DNA from: Acidobacteriota bacterium
GTDB taxonomy: Bacteria > Acidobacteriota > Terriglobia > Terriglobales > Acidobacteriaceae
Reading direction: 5' to 3'
Length of the DNA stretch: 16,721 nucleotides
NCBI GenBank assembly: GCA_025353435.1
Contig: JANXQR010000251.1
Location: 1 to 16,721, forward strand
Shown: positions 14,140 through 16,721 of the stretch, piece by piece
How positions within the stretch are numbered: the stretch's first letter is position 1
Layout: each line of letters starts with the position of its first letter
The notes under the pieces: model-generated
What the model was told of the DNA's origin: nothing
Database searches by the model: none
What the model saw: the letters and a program-made list of their open reading frames with translations, nothing else
Position numbers and translations under genes: made by a program

Positions 14140-14864
14140 CAGCCCGGTTCCTGCACAATTTGTCCGTCGCGCATTCGCACCACACGATCGGCGATAGCCG
14201 CTGCTTCAGCGCTGTGCGTTGCCATCAGTATCGCCACATTCTGGTCCGTACTCACGCGCCGCAGCAATTCGAGAATCGCATTTCCCGTCGCTGTATCGAG
14301 GTTTCCAGTCGGCTCATCCGCCAGCAGAATGCGCGGCCCATGCACCAACGCTCGCGCAATCGCCACTCGCTGCATCTGCCCACCGCTCAGTTGATGCGTC
14401 ATGCGATGAGCCAACTCCGCAATCCCCACACTTGCCAGTCGCTCCATCGCAATTGGTCGCGGATTCGCATGTCCCGCCAGCAGCAGTGGAACCTCAACGT
14501 TCTCCACCACGCTCAGCGTATTCAGCAGTTGAAACGACTGAAAGACGAAGCCAACCTTCTCACGTCTCAGCTTGGTAAGTCCCTGCTCATTCAGCCCATC
14601 GGTCGCAACACCGTCCAGCCGCACATGTCCCGCAGTAGGAAAATCCATCGCGCCCGCCAAATGCAGCAGAGTTGACTTGCCGCAGCCGCTCCGCCCCATC
14701 AGCGCAAGAAACTGCCCTGCGCCCACCGCAAGCGACACGTCATCGAGCGCGCGCACCCGCTCGCTCTCCGTTGAATACTCTTTCGTTACATGTTCGATCG
14801 AAAGCAGCGGCACATTCGCATCCGCGCGCACCGCCACCCGCAAGCCTGTCTCGTCAACGCTCAT
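14139..14864 (-). CDS. ABC transporter ATP-binding protein (LolD/MacB/YbbA type)
   Basis: Cytoplasmic ATPase of 241 residues that powers the FtsX permease encoded next. Complete motifs: Walker A GRSGCGKST at 57-65, Q-loop Gln109 in FQSF, signature LSGGQMQR at 159-166, Walker B ILLADEP at 179-185 with TGNLD after it, and H-loop His217. FQSFQLLNTLSVVENVEVPL and DEPTGNLD are typical of the LolD/MacB/FtsE branch. ATG 14864 is the first ATG. An upstream TTG at 14873 is in frame, and neither has a Shine-Dalgarno. The gene heads the three-gene operon. The 106-bp gap to uxaC holds a 10-bp palindrome and two hairpins, so either its own promoter or read-through from uxaC is possible. I found no clear -35/-10 pair. 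Confidence 0.93.
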   Translation of the reverse strand: MSVDETGLRVAVRADANVPLLSIEHVTKEYSTESERVRALDDVSLAVGAGQFLALMGRSGCGKSTLLHLAGAMDFPTAGHVRLDGVATDGLNEQGLTKLRREKVGFVFQSFQLLNTLSVVENVEVPLLLAGHANPRPIAMERLASVGIAELAHRMTHQLSGGQMQRVAIARALVHGPRILLADEPTGNLDTATGNAILELLRRVSTDQNVAILMATHSAEAAAIADRVVRMRDGQIVQEPG

Positions 14865-14884
14865 TCTGTACAAGACTAATTGGA

Positions 14885-14894
14885 TGAGGCCTCA
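14885..14894. promoter_or_regulatory. Perfect 10-bp palindrome TGAGGCCTCA upstream of the ABC operon
   Basis: It ends 20 bp before the ATPase ATG, where an operator overlapping the transcription start would sit. No core promoter could be paired with it, so this is only a candidate site. Confidence 0.3.
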
Positions 14895-14931
14895 GACGAG
14901 TTAGCTGGTAATTCAAGCCCACATATTTCGT

Positions 14932-14964
14932 CCCATCAAAATGGGCGAATTGGGGAAACCAATT
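14932..14964 (-). terminator. Two tandem small hairpins downstream of uxaC, possible weak terminator or attenuator
   Basis: In transcript order after the uxaC stop: AATTGG-TTTCC-CCAATT (14964-14948), then CCCAT-TTTG-ATGGG (14945-14932). Both have perfect arms (6 and 5 bp) and short loops. No run of T follows either, so intrinsic termination would be weak. Alternatively, the first dyad resembles the enteric UxuR/ExuR outline (AATTGG-N4-CCAATT) but with a 5-bp centre, so it might be a regulator site for the ABC operon downstream. Confidence 0.35.
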
Positions 14965-14970
14965 GGGCCC

Positions 14971-16365
14971 TCAAAGCTTGTAAGCGTTTCTCACCAACCC
15001 CACTGTCAACTCCCAAGCCAACTCCGCGGCCTCATCCTCATCCAGCCGATGCTCCGACACCAGCTTTCCCAGAAATGCCGCATCCGTCCGTCGCGCCACA
15101 TCGTGCCTCGCGGGGATCGACAAGAACGCTCGTGTGTCATCGTTGAAGCCCACAGTGTTATAAAAACCCGCGGTCTCCGTCGCTGTTTCGCGGAAGCGCC
15201 GCATCCCCTCCGGGCTGTCGTTAAACCACCACGGCGGTCCCAGCTTCAGGCAAGGATAATGCCCCGCCAGCGGCGCCAGTTCCCTGCTATAAGTCGTCTC
15301 ATCCAGCGTGAACAAAATGATCGTCAGCTTCCGTTCGTTCCCAAACCGGTTTAGCAGCGGCCGCAGCGCTTCAACGTAATTTGTCGGCCCTGGAATATCC
15401 GCACCCATGTCGCGCCCATATCGCGCGAAAATCTGCGCGTTGTGGTTGCGCACACTACCCGGATGAATCTGCATCACCAACCCGTCCTCCAGGCTCATCC
15501 GCGCCATCTCGGTCAGCATCTGCCCGCGAAATATTTCCAAATCCGCCGCGTACGCCGTCCCCTTTATCACCTGCTCAAACAATGTGGCCGCGCTGGTATC
15601 GCCCAAATCTTCGGTCATCGCCGTGGGATGCCCGTGGTCCGTTGCCGTCGCCCCCAACTCCTTGAAGTATTCGCGCCGCCGCGCCAACGCCCGCAGATAG
15701 CCGCGCCACGTCAGCGTGTCCTCGCCCGTCAACGCGCCCAGCGCGCGCACATTTTCGTGAAATCCCGGGTGCTGCGGATCAACCACCGGATCCGGCCGAA
15801 ACGTCGGAATCACTCGACCCTTCCAACCAGATTCGCGAATTGCTGCATGATCCCCCAATGCATCGAGAGGCGAATCCGTCGACGCCAACAATTCGATCCC
15901 AAATCGGTCAAAAAGCGCTCGTGGCAAAAAATCCGGTGTCTTTAAGATCGCCGCAATCGTGTCGTAGTAGTGATCCGCGTTCTTCTCGTTCAGCCGTTCC
16001 GTGAATCCGAATAGCTCTTGAAACGCGTAGTCGAGCCACAGCCGCGTGGGTGTGCCGCGAAACAGGTAATAATGCGTCGCAAAAATCCGCCACACCTCTC
16101 GCGGCCCTTCAATCTCATCCTCGCCAATTTCCAGTTCCTCAAACGTCATACCCTGGCTATAGAGCATGCGGAAAACATAATGATCGGGCTGCACAAACAG
16201 CTTCACTGGATCGGGAAACGGCTCGTTACGCGCAAACCACCGTGCCTGCGTATGCCCGTGCGGACTCACTATTGGCAGGTCCTTGATCAACTCGTACAGC
16301 CGGCGCGCTACCGCCCGCGATCCCTCTTCCGCCGGAAACAGCCTGTCTTCATGCAGCAGAGCCAC
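14971..16365 (-). CDS. uxaC: Glucuronate isomerase (uronate isomerase)
   Basis: Isomerises D-glucuronate to D-fructuronate (and D-galacturonate to D-tagaturonate) in the cytoplasm; a divergent member of the amidohydrolase superfamily. With the start chosen here it has 464 residues, close to E. coli UxaC (470). DLPIVSPHGHT at about 29-39 carries the His-x-His metal pair. DHYVFRMLYSQGM, FDRFGIELLASTDSP, IPTFRPDPVVDP, MQIHPGSVRNHN and GFNDDTRAFLSIPARHDVARR are typical downstream blocks. I chose GTG 16365, giving MALLHEDRLFPAEEGSR, because AGGGGG lies 6 nt upstream and LLHEDRLFP is where relatives usually begin. ATG 16413 (weak GGGTGGGG upstream) would add 16 residues of non-conserved, Arg-rich sequence. 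A GTG at 16467 would run through a repeat. It lies apart from the main uronate operons, with the ABC cassette between. Confidence 0.93.
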   Translation of the reverse strand: MALLHEDRLFPAEEGSRAVARRLYELIKDLPIVSPHGHTQARWFARNEPFPDPVKLFVQPDHYVFRMLYSQGMTFEELEIGEDEIEGPREVWRIFATHYYLFRGTPTRLWLDYAFQELFGFTERLNEKNADHYYDTIAAILKTPDFLPRALFDRFGIELLASTDSPLDALGDHAAIRESGWKGRVIPTFRPDPVVDPQHPGFHENVRALGALTGEDTLTWRGYLRALARRREYFKELGATATDHGHPTAMTEDLGDTSAATLFEQVIKGTAYAADLEIFRGQMLTEMARMSLEDGLVMQIHPGSVRNHNAQIFARYGRDMGADIPGPTNYVEALRPLLNRFGNERKLTIILFTLDETTYSRELAPLAGHYPCLKLGPPWWFNDSPEGMRRFRETATETAGFYNTVGFNDDTRAFLSIPARHDVARRTDAAFLGKLVSEHRLDEDEAAELAWELTVGLVRNAYKL

Positions 16366-16413
16366 GTCAGTCCCCCTTCGCTGCCTCGATAAGCAAACAC
16401 TAGTATCCGACAT

Positions 16414-16431
16414 TGCCCCACCCTTTGCGTG
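16414..16431. repeat. First copy of a GCCCCACCCTTTGCG-type repeat
   Basis: TGCCCCACCCTTTGCGTG matches TGCCCCACCTTCTGCGCG at 16477-16494 at 15 of 18 positions, in the same orientation and 63 bp apart. It sits in the uxaC leader, overlapping the alternative ATG at 16413 only at its edge. Confidence 0.55.
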
Positions 16432-16437
16432 TCGTCC

Positions 16438-16449
16438 TGTGACATCACA
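16438..16449. promoter_or_regulatory. Dyad TGTGA-CA-TCACA upstream of uxaC
   Basis: Perfect 5-bp arms with a 2-bp centre, 73 bp upstream of the chosen uxaC start. The half-sites look like CRP/FNR-type TGTGA, but the spacing is 2 instead of 6, so a CRP site is not supported. It could be the operator of another dimeric regulator controlling uxaC. Confidence 0.3.
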
Positions 16450-16476
16450 ATAAAGCGTCTCAAGCACGAACCAGGA

Positions 16477-16520
16477 TGCCCCACCTTCTGCGCGACTTTG
16501 TTTTTTGCGCCTAAGGTGGG
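16477..16520. repeat. Imperfect inverted repeat (REP-like palindrome) with CCCACCTT / AAGGTGGG arms
   Basis: The left arm CCCACCTTCTGCGC (16480-16493) and right arm GCGCCTAAGGTGGG (16507-16520) pair at 12 of 14 positions. A 13-nt loop contains a six-T run. GGATGC flanks both sides as a direct repeat (16474-16479 and 16519-16524). The left arm is the second copy of the repeat at 16414-16431, and the shape resembles the element at 3968-4007. It is probably a small dispersed palindromic repeat of this genome (inference). Confidence 0.6.
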
Positions 16521-16592
16521 ATGCAACGGCACTCGCCTCCGCTATCCTTAACGCATCCCAGCGCGGATCAAAAGCAAGGACCTCGCACCGTC

Positions 16593-16721
16593 ATGACCAA
16601 ATCGCAAACCTCGCAGTCTCCCTTCCGACTCGACAATCGCCACGCCCTCATCACGGGTGGCGCAAGCGGTATCGGTGAAGCCACGGCAAAAGAGTTCGCC
16701 CGCGCCGGCGCCCATGTCGAT
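16593..16721 (+). CDS. SDR-family oxidoreductase, N-terminal part only (runs off the right edge)
   Basis: An open frame of 43 codons from ATG 16593 to the window end. It shows the classical SDR start: a short polar leader, FRLDNRHALITGG, and the cofactor motif TGGASGIG at about residues 23-30. Catalytic residues lie outside the window. AAGGA lies 12 nt upstream of the ATG, a long spacing. It is divergent from uxaC across a 227-bp region. Adjacency to glucuronate isomerase makes a uronate-related dehydrogenase (fructuronate reductase or a KduD-type enzyme) plausible, but the visible part cannot decide the substrate. Confidence 0.8.
   Translation, partial: MTKSQTSQSPFRLDNRHALITGGASGIGEATAKEFARAGAHVD

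Larger units (their letters stand above)
16366..16592. other. Divergent intergenic region between uxaC and the second SDR gene, rich in palindromes
   Basis: About 230 bp with no convincing gene. It contains two copies of a GCCCCACC-type repeat, a long imperfect inverted repeat and a TGTGA-CA-TCACA dyad, annotated separately. Promoters for both flanking genes should lie here, but I could not pick reliable -35/-10 pairs. Confidence 0.5.

Noticed and set aside
16438..16449. CRP-type binding site upstream of uxaC
   Set aside because: The TGTGA and TCACA half-sites are 2 bp apart rather than the 6 bp a CRP dimer needs.
1..16721. CRISPR array, insertion sequence, prophage, tRNA or rRNA, riboswitch
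   Set aside because: No regular spaced direct repeats, transposase or phage proteins, cloverleaf-like stretches or recognisable riboswitch core were found on reading both strands.

Overview
The window is a compact, GC-rich (roughly 58-60 % by eye), mostly minus-strand bacterial chromosome segment with no phage, transposase, CRISPR, tRNA or rRNA signal. Gene content and style (enolase-type mannonate dehydratase with an ExuT-like transporter, a Gfo/Idh/MocA plus TIM-barrel isomerase pair, and intergenic palindromes built on GCCCCACCYT / AGGTGGG) fit a soil acidobacterium of the Terriglobia type. That taxonomic call is an inference from gene content and memory of such genomes, not a search result.

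Left part (1-2614): a truncated fumarylacetoacetate-hydrolase-fold gene, then a stand-alone histidine ammonia-lyase gene (hutH). hutH is divergent from an Lrp/AsnC-type regulator across a gap of about 95 bp that holds a dyad and a good sigma70-like promoter. That promoter would make the regulator mRNA nearly leaderless.

Centre (2881-10525): a hexuronate-catabolism locus around a divergent promoter region at 8578-8759. Leftward runs an apparent five-gene operon: SDR dehydrogenase, D-mannonate dehydratase (ManD), MFS hexuronate transporter, Gfo/Idh/MocA oxidoreductase and xylose-isomerase-like TIM-barrel protein. Rightward run kdgK (2-keto-3-deoxygluconate kinase) and kdgA (KDPG aldolase). With uxaC (glucuronate isomerase) at 14971-16365, the window holds a full route: glucuronate -> fructuronate (UxaC) -> mannonate (an SDR) -> KDG (ManD) -> KDPG (KdgK) -> pyruvate + glyceraldehyde 3-phosphate (KdgA). 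The Gfo/Idh and TIM-barrel genes have no assigned step in this route and are the most open functional question here.

Right part (10527-14864): an overlapping three-gene operon of LolD/YbbA-like ATPase, 845-residue FtsX/YbbP-like permease and secreted AttH/CrtC-type lipocalin-like protein. It is inserted between the uronate genes and is apparently unrelated to sugar metabolism. uxaC lies upstream of it on the same strand, separated by tandem small hairpins. Beyond uxaC, a repeat-rich intergenic region (16366-16592) separates it from a second, truncated SDR gene that leaves the window on the plus strand.

I did not find a clearly undescribed defence, mobile or regulatory system. The items most worth checking are the two unassigned sugar enzymes, the choice between two SDRs for fructuronate reductase, the dispersed palindromic repeats, the pentanucleotide tract in the first gene and the AttH-ABC cassette.
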